Positions 48,081 through 59,130 of a DNA stretch of 64,000 nt are shown piece after piece. Position numbers and translations under genes: made by a program. Position 1 is the stretch's first letter, and every line of letters starts with the position of its first letter. Source of the DNA: Panulirus ornatus (Eukaryota; Arthropoda; Malacostraca; Decapoda; Palinuridae); NCBI RefSeq assembly GCF_036320965.1, contig NC_092265.1, forward strand, positions 2,314,501 through 2,378,500, read 5' to 3'. The notes below the pieces were generated by a model. It had not been told where the DNA came from, did not search any database, and was given only the letters and a program-made list of their open reading frames with translations.

Positions 48081-48870
48081 CTGCAGTGGATAGAAGGTGG
48101 AAATGGGAATGATGGGGATCTGAGAGGTGAGTCAATTACTGTTTACTCATGATGCGGCGCTAGTGGCAGAATGGAGTGAAAAATAAAAGAAGCTTGTTTC
48201 TAACTTTGAGAGGGTGTACGAATGGAGATAGTTGAGGGCGAATGCAAATGAAAGTGGAGAGGAACAGCTTAGTTGGAGTGTGAGTTTGAAAATAGGGAAG
48301 ATGGAAGAAGTGGAGTCTTTTAGATACATGGAAGTGGACATAGCAACTAATGGAACTGTGGGAGCTGAAATAAGCCATTAGGAGGGTGCGAGGGGCTAAG
48401 GTCCTGGGGACATTAAAAAATGTGTGGTAATAAAGGTCACTATCTGTCAGGGTAAAGACAGATATGTTTGATGGCACAGCAGTCCCGACAGTATTGTATG
48501 AATACGAGGCAGAGGGTGGATGGGTCGTCGATATGTTCAGGACAAAATGTAGCGTGAAGAGTACTGATCAAATAAGTGGTAGGGTATAAGAGAGGTGGTG
48601 TAGTACGAGGAGTATGTAAGATATAGCTGAAAAAGGTTTGCCTTGAATGGTTTGGACGTATGGAGAGGATGAGTGAAAAGGTGATAAAGAGGATGTACTG
48701 GCTGGAAGTGGAGGGACCAAGGAAAAGGTGGAAACCGAGGAGTACAAGGATGGAGCGAAATATGCGTTAAGATATCAGAGTCTGAATATGCATAATGGTG
48801 TGAGTTGTGCATGAGATAGAGAGAACTGATACAGTGTGATATACAGGGTGCGACGTACTGTCATTGGAAA
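48080..48870 (+). pseudogene. Decayed LINE RT 3' half, same lineage, starting at a (TA)n array
   Basis: The nucleotide sequence tracks the split LINE's RT from just before the FADD region (about 48,110-48,165) through the C-terminal domain and past the stop region. Recognisable islands are FGRMERMSEKVIKRMYWLEV, EEVESFRYMEVDIATNGTVG (as MEEVESFRYME) and the terminal GVSCA-like/SLI block. The 3' end near 48,850-48,870 matches sequence just after the RT stop of the 38 kb copy. Frameshifts and stops occur throughout, and FADD has decayed to a HDAAL-like sequence. The 5' end begins a few bases after the (TA)n at 47,991-48,079. Minus-strand frames here are shadows. Confidence 0.75.
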
Positions 48871-49012
48871 GGTGTGTGAGGCCGGTTGTAGATAGGGAGC
48901 TCTAATTTCTGTGCATTATACATGACAACTAGAGAGTGAATGTGAGCGAATAAGGTCATTTTTTCGTCTGCTACTGGTGCTACTTCGTGACGCAAGAAAC
49001 TGCGAAAAACTG

Positions 49013-49014
<2 letters not shown>

Positions 49015-49108
<94 letters not shown>
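49015..49108. repeat. Compound (AC)n(TA)n microsatellite
   Basis: AC run to about 49,050 then TA run; same structure as at 29.8 kb. Confidence 0.95.
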
Positions 49109-49111
<3 letters not shown>

Positions 49112-49253
49112 ATGTAGAATCGTAAGTACAGGTGAGATTTCAAGCAAGAAACTGAATTTTGCTGACTTGATTTCTTCTCCCCGCGGCAACGCCTCTCGTG
49201 AAGAAACACGGATCCTATTAATATTTGGAGTTGTATATTCAGGTTCTTGAAAC

Positions 49254-49416
49254 TGACCTTCCAGATGAACCCAAAGCCGTCATGTCCTTGTTACTCTGAC
49301 CTTTAACCTCACTCCACAGACCGTGATCTTGTTCTTGTGATCTTTAACCTCATCCTACAACCATGCCCTTGAAGTATGACCTTCCACCTGACCCACAAAG
49401 TGACCCTGCTCTTGAC
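49254..49416 (+). repeat. ~40-bp tandem repeat, four copies, with DR1-like TGACCTTTAACCT
   Basis: Copies begin at about 49,254, 49,297, 49,338 and 49,377. Each starts TGACCTT or TGATCTT and continues through CC.ACAA...TG..CTTG. The start of copies 2 and 3 is, on the minus strand, close to AGGTTAAAGGTCA, a direct-repeat nuclear-receptor-type sequence. Confidence 0.65.
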
Positions 49417-49928
49417 TACTTCCACGTGTTCCTCTCCCCTACCCACTCAACACATGAAAGCTTCTGTATTCCCACACTCCTCCCTCCCTCCCTCCCTCTC
49501 GTTGTCGTGACTCTTTCCCGTTCTCCTTTCTTACGTCCCTCCTCCTATCCCCTACCTCTTCTATCCCTCTCTCACCCTCTTCATCCCTCTCTACATCTCC
49601 TACATCCCCTGCACCAGCGTCCTATCTTTAGCACCTCTCTTCCACCCCTCCCCCCCTCTATCTTTTTTCCCTCGTCCTGCGACCTTCTCCCCAGCTTTGA
49701 CTTATTTGGGTGATCTACAGTCCCCTCACAACCACTCCTCCAACACCAGCCTGAACATCCCCTCACAACTTCTCCTCCAGCACCATGTTAACCTCCCTCA
49801 TAACCTCTCCATCACCGGCCTCAACCTCACCTCACACCCACACCTCCACCCTCAGCTACATCCCAGGACAACCATGACCAAGTCTCCTCCTTTGCCAAGA
49901 CTCACAATTAATCATTTCAAAATCTTTC
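49417..49928. other. Pyrimidine-rich unassigned sequence
   Basis: CT-rich 49,470-49,700 with (CCCT)n at 49,482-49,500, then CCTCACAAC.. .CTCCTCCA words at 49,728-49,830 as another loose repeat. Confidence 0.45.
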
Positions 49929-50118
49929 GGATGAATGATCAATGTAATCATTAGGTATGAGCTGACGGATGAGTGATCAATGTAATCACTAGGTATGAGC
50001 TGACGGATGAATGATCAATGTAATCACTAGGTATGAGCTGACGGATGAGTGATCATTGTAATCACTAGGTATGAGCTGACGGATGAATGATCATTGTAAT
50101 CACAAAATATGATCTGAC
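49929..50118 (+). repeat. 38-bp minisatellite, exactly five copies, alternating subtypes
   Basis: The unit begins GGATGAATGATCAATGTAAT and ends AGGTATGAGCTGAC. Copies start at 49,929, 49,967, 50,005, 50,043 and 50,081. GAATG and GAGTG subtypes alternate strictly, so the array may have grown by a 76-bp dimer. Confidence 0.93.
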
Positions 50119-51044
50119 AATTAGTAAGGTAGCTGTAATCAACTCTCGGAGCAGAAACCTGAATCAGTCTCTATTCCTCTGCTGAAGTCATCCTGAATTT
50201 CCGAGCTGCCTGATCACATCCCTGCTCGTCACATCAAAGGACACACGTCAGAACACCAACGTCTCATTTCCCAAAGTTTCGTGATGGTCGGGAAATATAT
50301 TCTACCAAACTGAAATCTAAAGAAACAGCAGGACAAGTGGGCATGAGGGCAGACAAGCCTAGTCCAGGCAAACGGGCGTCTCCGTCCTTCTCCAGCCAGA
50401 AGGACGGGGGTGTGGACTCCTGGTTTTGGAAATGTGCTTACTACCAAAGTACCTGTAAACGCATTTACTTGATCCATCCCATGTAAGTGGAAATGCAGTT
50501 AATGATAAAAGACAGATGAATACATAGATAACAGGACCAAAACTGTTCTCAGTAGTGACTGTTGAATGTGCCAACAGCCACTGTATGTACTTGTTGCCTC
50601 CAGTATCCTTTGAAATGAGTTCAAGGACGTTAGTCTCTTATATTAGGCCAACCACTTGGCCTGAGTACACACACGGACACAGACACAGACACACAGAGAC
50701 ACAGACACAGACAGACACACAGGCACACAGACACACACACTTTATGTGTGCATAATATCATCATTTTCATCATAATCACCGGAGTTCTGGGAATGAAGTA
50801 ACTATAAATGGAGAACAAGATTTTCTGCTTGCTTGTTTCCTCCAGGCGGTAGGCACACAAAGATCATCTCAGATGTGTAGGGTGACGTTACATTGTTTAC
50901 TTGAATAACTGTGCCAGGAGCTGAAATCAAACATAGATATCTATTGTCTACTTCAATATTTCATTCGTCAAATACTCATAAAGTTTCGTAGGGGGAAGTG
51001 CGTTCAGCGACGTAGCGTAATGCGCACCTCAACTTTTCTTTCAG
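50119..51044. other. Mostly unassigned sequence
   Basis: A CACAGA/CAGACA repeat lies at 50,668-50,741. A good acceptor-like TGTTTCCTCCAG ends at 50,845 but has no paired donor with an open frame. Confidence 0.4.
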
Positions 51045-51131
51045 TGGGATCTGTCACCAGATGCGACCAAATCTGGAATGACGTCAAGAGGTCTATTTAC
51101 CATCAGAATCAGTCGACGTTTTTGAGTTACG
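51045..51131 (+). other. Candidate 87-bp coding exon (phase 1-1)
   Basis: Preceded by CAACTTTTCTTTCAG and followed by GTAAGTCG. Only one frame is open throughout, giving 28 complete codons beginning GSVTRCDQIWNDVKRS and ending NQSTFLSY; both flanking introns would be phase 1. I recognise no domain. Chance occurrences of this kind are expected in 64 kb, so confidence is low. Confidence 0.3.
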
Positions 51132-51841
51132 GTAAGTCGATTGGTCCATGAATATTGTCATTGTTCACCTCGACAGCCCTTCCAACTTTAGATCATATGT
51201 GTATGTGCAATGTTTGCACCGAAAGCAACGCCTCTCAACACAGGTGAAAAAAAAAAAGCTGTTTACCCAGGCAGTGTTGATCTAGATCTAGTGCATAGAG
51301 AACAGATGGCAGGCACACCAGCAGCTTCTAGGATCTTATTAGGAAATCTCTGCTGAAATCGAGTTACGCCACATATTCCATAATGTGTTTTAGGGATCAT
51401 TTAAGACCTTTGTAGTGAAGCTGAAGGCAGTTCTGATGTCATGTAAATTCTAAGTTATCACCAAGAATTTCAGACTTAGTGACTAGTTTCCATTTTGACC
51501 AGTTTTGGCAACGTTGTCTCGATCTAAGGCATAAATAAAAACATTCATTTTTCAATCCTCTTGTCAGTGTAAAGTCATGACATCACACTCAGATGTTTGT
51601 ATCCTCTACTATGGCTTCCCGGACACAAGAGGCAAAACTAGCTACCATATTTCCTTCTCCTACCCTGGCAAATGCTTCTTCCACGTACATACAAACCCCA
51701 GAGTCTGACCTGAGCGCCCTTAAGACCTCTGTTTAACAGGTACAGGAGAGCTTTTTCCAGTGGTGCCAAGACAAATGAGCCAGTCGACCACTGCAACAGG
51801 CTATATATATTGAAGATTCTATCACCTATACCCTCCTGCAG

Positions 51842-51871
51842 GTTCCTATGCACCACCTGACGGGGCAACAG
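51842..51871 (+). other. Candidate 30-bp microexon in the same phase
   Basis: Preceded by TATACCCTCCTGCAG and followed by GTGAGTCA. In the phase set by the 51.05 kb candidate it reads GSYAPPDGAT and keeps phase 1. Good acceptor-like sites follow at 52,014 and 52,080, each of which would lead to a stop within a few codons. Confidence 0.25.
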
Positions 51872-52099
51872 GTGAGTCATTTAACAAACATCGTACCACA
51901 ATGTTGGGAAACACGAACAAAACCATTAACCAATATTGTTCTAACCATATGTCTTTTTCGTTTTCTTTTGCCCCTTGGTATTTCTCTCATGTGTTTCTGC
52001 TGTTACTTCAGTAGAATGATTTTCAAGATGCATTATAATTATCATATGTTGTCGATCTTTACCTGGGATTTCTCCCTCAGACCCACACGTTAGCTGACA

Positions 52100-52632
52100 G
52101 TGGTAAAGATGACTGAGCAAAAGTTAAAACAGGTTGAAAATGTCTGCATCATCAGCAGCAGTAACTCTCACATAAGAATAGATCCATTTTTTTTTCTCTT
52201 CGTCCATAAGGGGTAGACATTATCTCCAAGAAGGAAAATAGCTAAAGGTAAGAGTTTTTTTTTATCTCATTCCCTCACTACGGCATCAGGATGTTAGATC
52301 GGAGAAACCAGATAAGCAAAATTTCACAACAAATTTCTCTATAGTCGGTTTGAGTTACTGGGGAAACTAGAGGAAACTTTGATGGGTTTGGCTGGAGAGT
52401 GAATCTTGACCTTTAGTTATATCCATATATGGGGTATCTCTCCCAACACTTGCAACCCTGGGTTAGTGTGTAAATGTTACCCCAGTCGAAAATTTCAGAC
52501 TTATTCAACCACAAATCATTTGCAGTTTACCTGATCATACCTGAAAATACGTGAAAATATATCAATAATGTAAAGGTTACGATTTCAGATCCATTAACAT
52601 AGAAAACAGGTTATCTTAAGATATAAAAACAA

Positions 52633-52638
<6 letters not shown>
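52100..52638. other. Unassigned sequence
   Basis: No feature seen. Confidence 0.4.

Positions 52639-52718
<80 letters not shown>
52639..52718. repeat. (TA)n microsatellite abutting SINE copy 2
   Basis: About 40 TA units. Confidence 0.95.
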
Positions 52719-52720
<2 letters not shown>

Positions 52721-52890
52721 TAACCTGAGCTAGGTACACATTTTATCAAAAAAACCCTAAGGGTGGATGAACAGCTGGGTTGACTGTGGACCGACTGCCA
52801 CAACTAAGACTCGAACCAATGCCCTCAACCATAGGCAGCTCGTGAATGAGTCACGCTCAAGAATGCTAACCACTACACCACGGAGGTGCT
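52719..52890 (-). mobile_element. tRNA-derived SINE copy 2
   Basis: Reading from 52,888 down, the head CCTCCGTGGTGTAGTGGTTA gives an A box, and ATTGGTTCGAGTC at 52,821-52,809 is the B box. The tail reads CCACAGTCAACCCAGCTG and TTCATCCACCC, as in the other copies. The 3' end abuts the (TA)n at 52,639-52,718. Confidence 0.82.
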
Positions 52891-54517
52891 ACGTTCTGCT
52901 ACTATTTCTGTACACAAAACAACATTAGTCTCTGCTAGACCATTTTCACCCAGCGATCGTTTAACATAACAGTACCTCATTACAAAAATTAAATTTCTCA
53001 ACGTTACAAAAAACGGGAAAAAATTCTCCACATTAGCGGTTCGTCCCTCGTCTCGTCTGTGTCACATAGATTTCTTTCCGCCAAGCCCACGACAACACAT
53101 CACTACGAGATACCATTATATTTTTTTCGTATTAGAATGTTTATTCTCGTAATTCATCACTTAAGATAACCTGAAGAGAATTTGGTGTACCATGAAATCT
53201 CTCATGCTAACTAAACCCGCACGATGTATCTCTGTTAGTACCGGCAACATCAGTGTTCATTCCCGAGTCGAAATGCGACGTGGGAGAACAACGGAAACCC
53301 AACAATCGGTCACTTTCTTGAGTGCACCACACCCGTGCTGAGAGGGGTGACCTTTCTAGTCTCACGTGCCAATGCTGGACACTCTAACCTTTTCCACCGA
53401 CGTAGCCACGCCCTTGTCCCCATTATAACACACCTTTTTATGACCAGAGTCTCTCTCCCCTTACAACAATTGCCTGCCATCTGTCCTTTATAACTGAATG
53501 TTTCGTATAACAGGAGCTGTTTTTACTGTGGTCAACACAGGAGTCTTCCTTCTGGTCCTTTGTAATTAAAGGTCCTTCATTGGGAGAGTCGCTTCCTTTC
53601 AGTCAAGTAAGTCTCCTTCGTCTGTCCCTCATATCAGGATGAGTTTTTTTTTCTGCCACATGAGTCAACCTCATCCTTTAAACTATCACCTGCTCCTTCT
53701 GTTTCTACAAGTAAACATCCTGCAGTGACTTGAGTTTCAAGTGTCACTCAGCAAACCGAAACCTTATGGATGCATCCTCAGGGTCAAATTCTACTCATGA
53801 TCTCAGATTTTTTTCCCCTCATAAAATTCCGATAAGCCAATTAAGTATAAAAACTTGTTAATGGGGAGAGTCACTTCCCTCCTGTATACGACTGAGTCAC
53901 CCATGGTCATCATCGCTTACAGTAAGGCGGGAAGAAAGTGGAAGGAATGTGTGTAGTGGCGAGAGAGAATGGCAAGTGCTAAGCGACGGAGGAGGGAGAA
54001 GGATGTGCGTGGACCACTGCTGTGTGTAACGGGATGCGGAGGGTGAGAGGCGCAGATCAGATGTATTGACGGACGGGTGATACAAGGATAAACAGGAAGA
54101 GACTCACACGTAGACAGACATATACGAAAAGACAGAACACATAGATTGACAAACGAATCACATTCATATGAAAATAGAAAAGTCGATTACATATATCTGA
54201 CTTTCTCATTGGTTCTATTTGCCATCTGTGGATTTTAACCACCCGTATAGAGGACAAATTTGGAGGTTTTGCTCATTCCACCTCTCAGTGTGATATCTAG
54301 CATATACAAGAGGAGACAAACTGTAGATCATGTTCACAGTTGAGATGATAAAGCAGGACACAGCCAGGCTCGAGTCATCTAGCTTCCTCGTTCTCAGTAT
54401 CGTCAGCGTCAACTCCTGTAAAGACTGGACTTGTTTCTTGTAGCACAACTGCTACACCAGGTCTCCGACGCTTATGCAAGATACTGAAACACGACTGTGA
54501 GTTAATCTGAAACGTCT

Positions 54518-54518
<1 letters not shown>
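52891..54518. other. Unassigned sequence, 1.6 kb
   Basis: At 53,440-53,890 loosely recurring CCTTCTG...CTTT..AA and GAGTC.CTTCC words suggest a decayed minisatellite. No recognised frame. Confidence 0.35.

Positions 54519-54572
<54 letters not shown>
54519..54572. repeat. (AC)n microsatellite
   Basis: About 27 AC units. Confidence 0.95.
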
Positions 54573-54574
<2 letters not shown>

Positions 54575-55679
54575 TCGGTCAAATGGCGAATCACTGGTAA
54601 AATAATTAAAGGTGCAGACCCCTGCTAGGTTCTTGTGATCGGTGTAACCTTGGAGCTTCCTTCTGCAGGAGCCTCCCTCCTCCCTAACCCCCCAAGCCAC
54701 ATCCGCAGTTTCATACAGTCCTTGATGAGGTCCCTGGAACATTCTCCTGCACCTGGTGATTCCTGAACTCCTTCAGTAACCTACGTAAGCGCCAACCTCC
54801 ATTCGCTCCTTCCTACACTTGACAAGAGACGTCAGAAGGGGGATAACGTTGTTCAGGAATTAACCCATACCTCAGCCACAGACACCAAGATGAGGGCCGA
54901 CGACAAAGACCTCAGAACCAGCTCTCCTGATCTGCCATTTCTCCTGATTATCTCCGATATAATCTGATCTTTCATCAAATCTCCAGAACCAATTCAACGC
55001 CACTTAGAGTCTTTGAAAGTCACGAATGTTCTATTTGTTCCAGTCTTAAGAGGATGTGAGTCATATCAAGACTTTTACAAACCTGACAAAATCAGTAATC
55101 TCACTACACCAATGTAGCCATGATACCCTTGCTACTTCTGTCTGTCAGCGGTGTATTTCTGTGAGCAAGATTTTACAGTTCTACATCTTGGTACAAATTC
55201 TGATTCCGTATGAAGTATTTGCTAACGTTTTTCTGAGTTTCTATTTATATCATTCCTAATTTTTCAACTTTCGTGAGCCTCCTCTCCTCTTTCCTTCACT
55301 TCTCTCTTTCTCCTTTTTCTCAAAGATGAGTCTCATGTACACATAAGACGCATCTGTCACTCGCAGTTATGAGAGGCTGGGGTCACTGCTCAAATACCTT
55401 ACTTCCTCACCTGTTGAGCTAGCCGGAGAACTACGGGTCCTGACTCTCGCCTCATTTACTACTCGGCAGAATCATCAGCATTAAAGAGTGAACTTCAGTT
55501 CCAAATTACGTGCGCCACGCCCAGGACCGGTGGAGAGGCAGGAGCCTCGGCCGCTTGTTACGGCTTTTGCATGTATGCCATTTGTTTGGCCGGGTTAATG
55601 ACCGTAGCTGTTGGTAGTCCGGTAAAAAAATGCCCACTTTATCACCTGTATCTGGTCTACCATCAGACTGCCGCCCCAC
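54573..55679. other. Unassigned sequence
   Basis: No repeat or recognised frame. Confidence 0.4.
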
Positions 55680-55880
55680 CCACAACATCCCACGCCCGGC
55701 CACTACACCCACACCCAGCCACTACACCCACGCCCGGCCACTACACCCACACCCGGGCCATACATCCACACCCGGCCATAACACTCCACAACCGGGCCAC
55801 TACACTCCATATCCAGGCCACCACGTCACACACCCGGGCCACTACACCTCACATCCTGGCCACAACACATGCCTTTTACA
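55680..55880 (+). repeat. ~18-bp CCCGGCCACTACACCCAC minisatellite
   Basis: About ten degenerate units. It supplies the PGHYTP/RPLHPHP repeats that make a 306-codon plus frame (55,630-56,550) which continues into (GA)n; I do not accept that as a gene. Confidence 0.8.
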
Positions 55881-56109
55881 CCCCATACCAACACCCTGTA
55901 CCCTACACCTGCGTCCTGCGCTGCGAACGTCTAGCCCACTCTCTATCCTCACGCTCTATCCCCTACATTTAGTACCTGCTCATCCCTCCAACCTGACGCC
56001 TTATTCCCCAAGTCTATGCCGCTGCCCCAACACCTCCGCTCTACCCTGGTACGCCCTTCGGCTCCCCCTACCCCAGCTCCCACCCTCCCTCTACCCATGG
56101 CTGCATCTT

Positions 56110-56262
56110 ACCCCCTTGGCCGCCACCGATGTAGGCCAGCCGATACGCTCCTTATTGGGGAATATTAACTTTCCCTCCCGAGTGAGTGGTAATGAAGCTA
56201 ACAGTGGACGCCAAGGAGAGGCCACACCCAACTGGCCTGGCAGGTTCCATGGGAAAGATGGG
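56110..56262 (+). promoter_or_regulatory. Candidate conserved non-coding element
   Basis: GGCCGCCACCGATGTAGG, CTTATTGGGGAATATTAACT and GAGTGGTAATGAAGCTAAC mix CCAAT-type, homeodomain-type and GC-rich words directly before a (GA)n array. Confidence 0.22.
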
Positions 56263-56267
56263 TGGGA

Positions 56268-56268
<1 letters not shown>

Positions 56269-56362
<94 letters not shown>
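56269..56362. repeat. (GA)n microsatellite
   Basis: About 46 GA units. Confidence 0.95.
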
Positions 56363-56364
<2 letters not shown>

Positions 56365-56517
56365 ACCTGTTCAAGACGGATGAGAACCATCGGTTGTGGC
56401 CGAACCCATGATGTACATGGAGAGCATTACATCCCGGTGCATATATCAGAACCAAGCTACGATTTCAGGTCGGCTGATCATAGAAATAATGGTGGTTTAA
56501 TAATGTATGAGTCATGT

Positions 56518-56586
56518 ACGCCGTCCTGCGCACACTCATCATGCGCATGAGCGATGCGTTATGCGTGGTGAGTGCGCACGGCGGCG
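56518..56586 (+). other. CpG-rich imperfect hairpin
   Basis: CGCCGTCCTGCGCACACTCA and TGAGTGCGCACGGCGGCG are near reverse complements separated by CATGCGCATGAGCGATGCG, so the 69 bp could fold on itself. The TGCGCATG core resembles an NRF-1-type site. CpG density is far above the surroundings. Confidence 0.5.
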
Positions 56587-56638
56587 GCGCGTAGAAGTAC
56601 GACTGCGGCAGAGATTGCATCTACCTCCTCCACCTCAG

Positions 56639-57499
56639 TACCCAGACCTTTCGTCAGAGGCCACTGCTGAGATCGTGACCCGAGTCAACGTTTAGAGAGT
56701 CAATAAGGACGCCCCTCGTCACACTGACACCACCAACACTGAGGGTAATCTCCCTCTCTCCACGTCTTCGTACAACAGCCACACTAAGTCCCACGAAGGC
56801 TCCTCGTCACTGCCCTCCACTACTCCACAGGGCACAGGCACCTCTAACGAGGAGTCTCGGATATCTCGCCTCACAGACCACATGATGGCCATAAGAAAGC
56901 CAGTTACATTGATCTACATACCATCAAGAGACACCTATATGACACGAAACAGGTTGACATAAAGCCTAAGACAGTTCTATAAACAAAGCACGAACGACTC
57001 TGTTGTGTATTAGCAGTAAACAACCCTCTGCTTTCACAACAGGCAGCAAGGAGGACGCGTGGCAACAAGCAACCCTACCCCAGCATCGTCGGCAGGGGCA
57101 GCAGCATCACCTTTCCCCGAGCACACGCAGCCATGGGCGCCATACACGACTCCCTGAGATGACCACAGACACCACGCTGCGAAGTGGGTCCTTCAGCACG
57201 CCTGTATCTCCCGAGGATCGTCTGACTGGGTCACGAGGCAAAGTAGGCGAAGGAAAACCTCGTTCAATCCCACAAGAAATGTTGATATCGACTGACATCT
57301 GGTGAGGGAAGGTTAGGAAGTTCCATATCAAGAGGGAATTAGGAAAAACACATCCAACCGTCTTAGTCAATAGGGTAAGAACAGTCTCACTAAACATAGG
57401 TATTTTGCTCTCTATTACTGCAGCAGTGAAGGACGAACATAATGCTATGCGATACATCATGTTAAGCGAGTATGTTCAGAATGTTCTCCGTCAGGTCTA
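56639..57499 (+). pseudogene. Possible decayed coding region, two consecutive long frames with single internal stops
   Basis: From an acceptor-like CTCCTCCACCTCAG at 56,638 one frame runs to 56,953 with one in-frame TAG at 56,692. It contains YPDLSSEATAEIVTRVNV, a Ser/Thr/Pro-rich stretch with C-ending codons and EESRISRLTDHMMAIRK. A second frame runs from 57,003 to 57,499 with one internal TGA near 57,302, ending [17 protein letters not shown]. No family is recognised. Frames of this length with one stop do occur by chance, so this is only a candidate for a broken gene or retroelement ORF1. Confidence 0.22.
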
Positions 57500-57583
57500 A
57501 TGTCCAGCTCTCAGGGAGATGACACAGCTGATTTCTGCTTGGCTGAATCTCTTGATGCGCCAGTAGGCCAACAAACAAAGCTA

Positions 57584-57685
<102 letters not shown>

Positions 57686-57899
57686 AAAGAGAGAGACAGA
57701 GATGAGCACTTTAACCTAAGGTCACACACCAAGATAACATTTACACACAAACTCCTCCTCCACACCATTAACACACCCAGGGTGGCTACGTGCATCACTT
57801 GACGTCTTCAGGCAAGCCACAGTGTCTTGCTACCAACATCTGGGCACGCTACCCCTCAGCTCCCTATACTGAAGACACGGTGAAAGAAATGCCAAGGTT

Positions 57900-57902
<3 letters not shown>

Positions 57903-57973
<71 letters not shown>
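57903..57973. repeat. (GA)n microsatellite
   Basis: About 35 GA units. Confidence 0.95.
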
Positions 57974-57977
<4 letters not shown>

Positions 57978-57984
57978 TGTGACC

Positions 57985-59130
57985 TGATCCATTCACGTAA
58001 CAGCTGATCTGTCCATTCATCAGCTGATCCATTTACACAACAGCTGATCCTTCCAAGATACAAATAATCTACTTTGGTTCACATAATTTCTAATCCTTCG
58101 AATCATTGGCTAATACCGTATACGTGACACCTGATTGGTCTGTGTGATAACTAAACTCTCCATACAACGGTTTGTGACGTTCAACCCGTCCACGTAACAG
58201 TAAATCAACCCCACGTAACGGCTCGTCTGCCAACGTAACACATTGAACCACCGCTGGCACAGGGCCAAACTTGCAGCCCAAGAGTAATTTCGAACACCTA
58301 ATGTTTCAACATTTTTTCCGTTGATGTTATAACTTTATTTTGACGAGCTCATCAACCCTGACAAACCACAAACCCAAATAACCAACCAAACAACCAATTA
58401 TTCAGCCAATCAACCAATTATTCAGCCAATCAGGTGACCAGTCTACCTATCAGTTCCTCCGTCTATGTGACAGCTGCTCACGTAACAGTAAGCCAACTCA
58501 TGTGACAACTGGCATACTCACGTGACAGTTTATTTGTTTACCTAACAGCATCAAGCAGGGTCACGTGCCAGTCAGCCAGACTCCTGGCACCAGGCATGAA
58601 CACCTCTGGGTTTACTGCCACTCAGTTACAGCCAGTCGGCTGGCTTGGCCTGTCATGACTGTAGCGAAGTTGGTTCCTATTCATCTACCAACCAGAGGAA
58701 GGATGAACAGCTGGGTAAGCTGTGAGCCGCCTGTCCGTGCCGGAAATCGAACTCAAGCCAATGAGTTAGTTAGTCAGCAACGCTAACCACAATACCAACG
58801 AGACTCCAGGCACTTTTTACCTAACTGATGGAACGTCTACTTAATAGCTGGTACGGCTACCTAACAGCTGGCACGTCTACGTAACAGCTGGCATGTCTAC
58901 TTAACTGCAGGTACGTCTACTTAAAAGCTGGTACGTCTACCTAACAGTTGGTACGTCTACTTAACAGCAGGACCCGCTACGTCTACGTCACAGCTGATAC
59001 GCCCAAGCGCAGCAATTCAATTGTTAACATAAGATCAAACCCATCAATGTAACAGCTGGTCGGTCTCCGTGACAGCTGATCAGCCGACTTAACAGCTGAT
59101 GCGTTAATGTAACAGCTGATCCATCTTGAC
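57985..59130 (+). repeat. Decayed 20-bp minisatellite with CAGCTG core, ~1.1 kb
   Basis: The clearest part is 58,840-58,975, where CTACTTAACAGCTGGTACGT-type units repeat at 20 bp. Looser units (GTAACAGCTGATCC) extend on both sides. About a dozen exact CAGCTG E-box cores remain. SINE copy 3 is inserted inside. Confidence 0.7.
58665..58813 (-). mobile_element. tRNA-derived SINE copy 3, inside a 20-bp minisatellite
   Basis: On the minus strand the head CCTGGAGTCTCGTTGGTATT is followed by GTGGTTAGCG, a diverged B box GAGTTCGATTTCC (58,754-58,742), then GGCGGCTCACAGCTTACCCA and GCTGTTCATCC. This tail matches copies 1 and 2. The insertion sits within the CAGCTG minisatellite at 57,985-59,130. Confidence 0.78.

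Noticed and set aside
55630..56550. 306-codon plus-strand frame, one of the longest in the window
   Set aside because: Built from an 18-bp PGHYTP-type minisatellite, a low-complexity stretch and a (GA)n array; no domain, no conserved composition.
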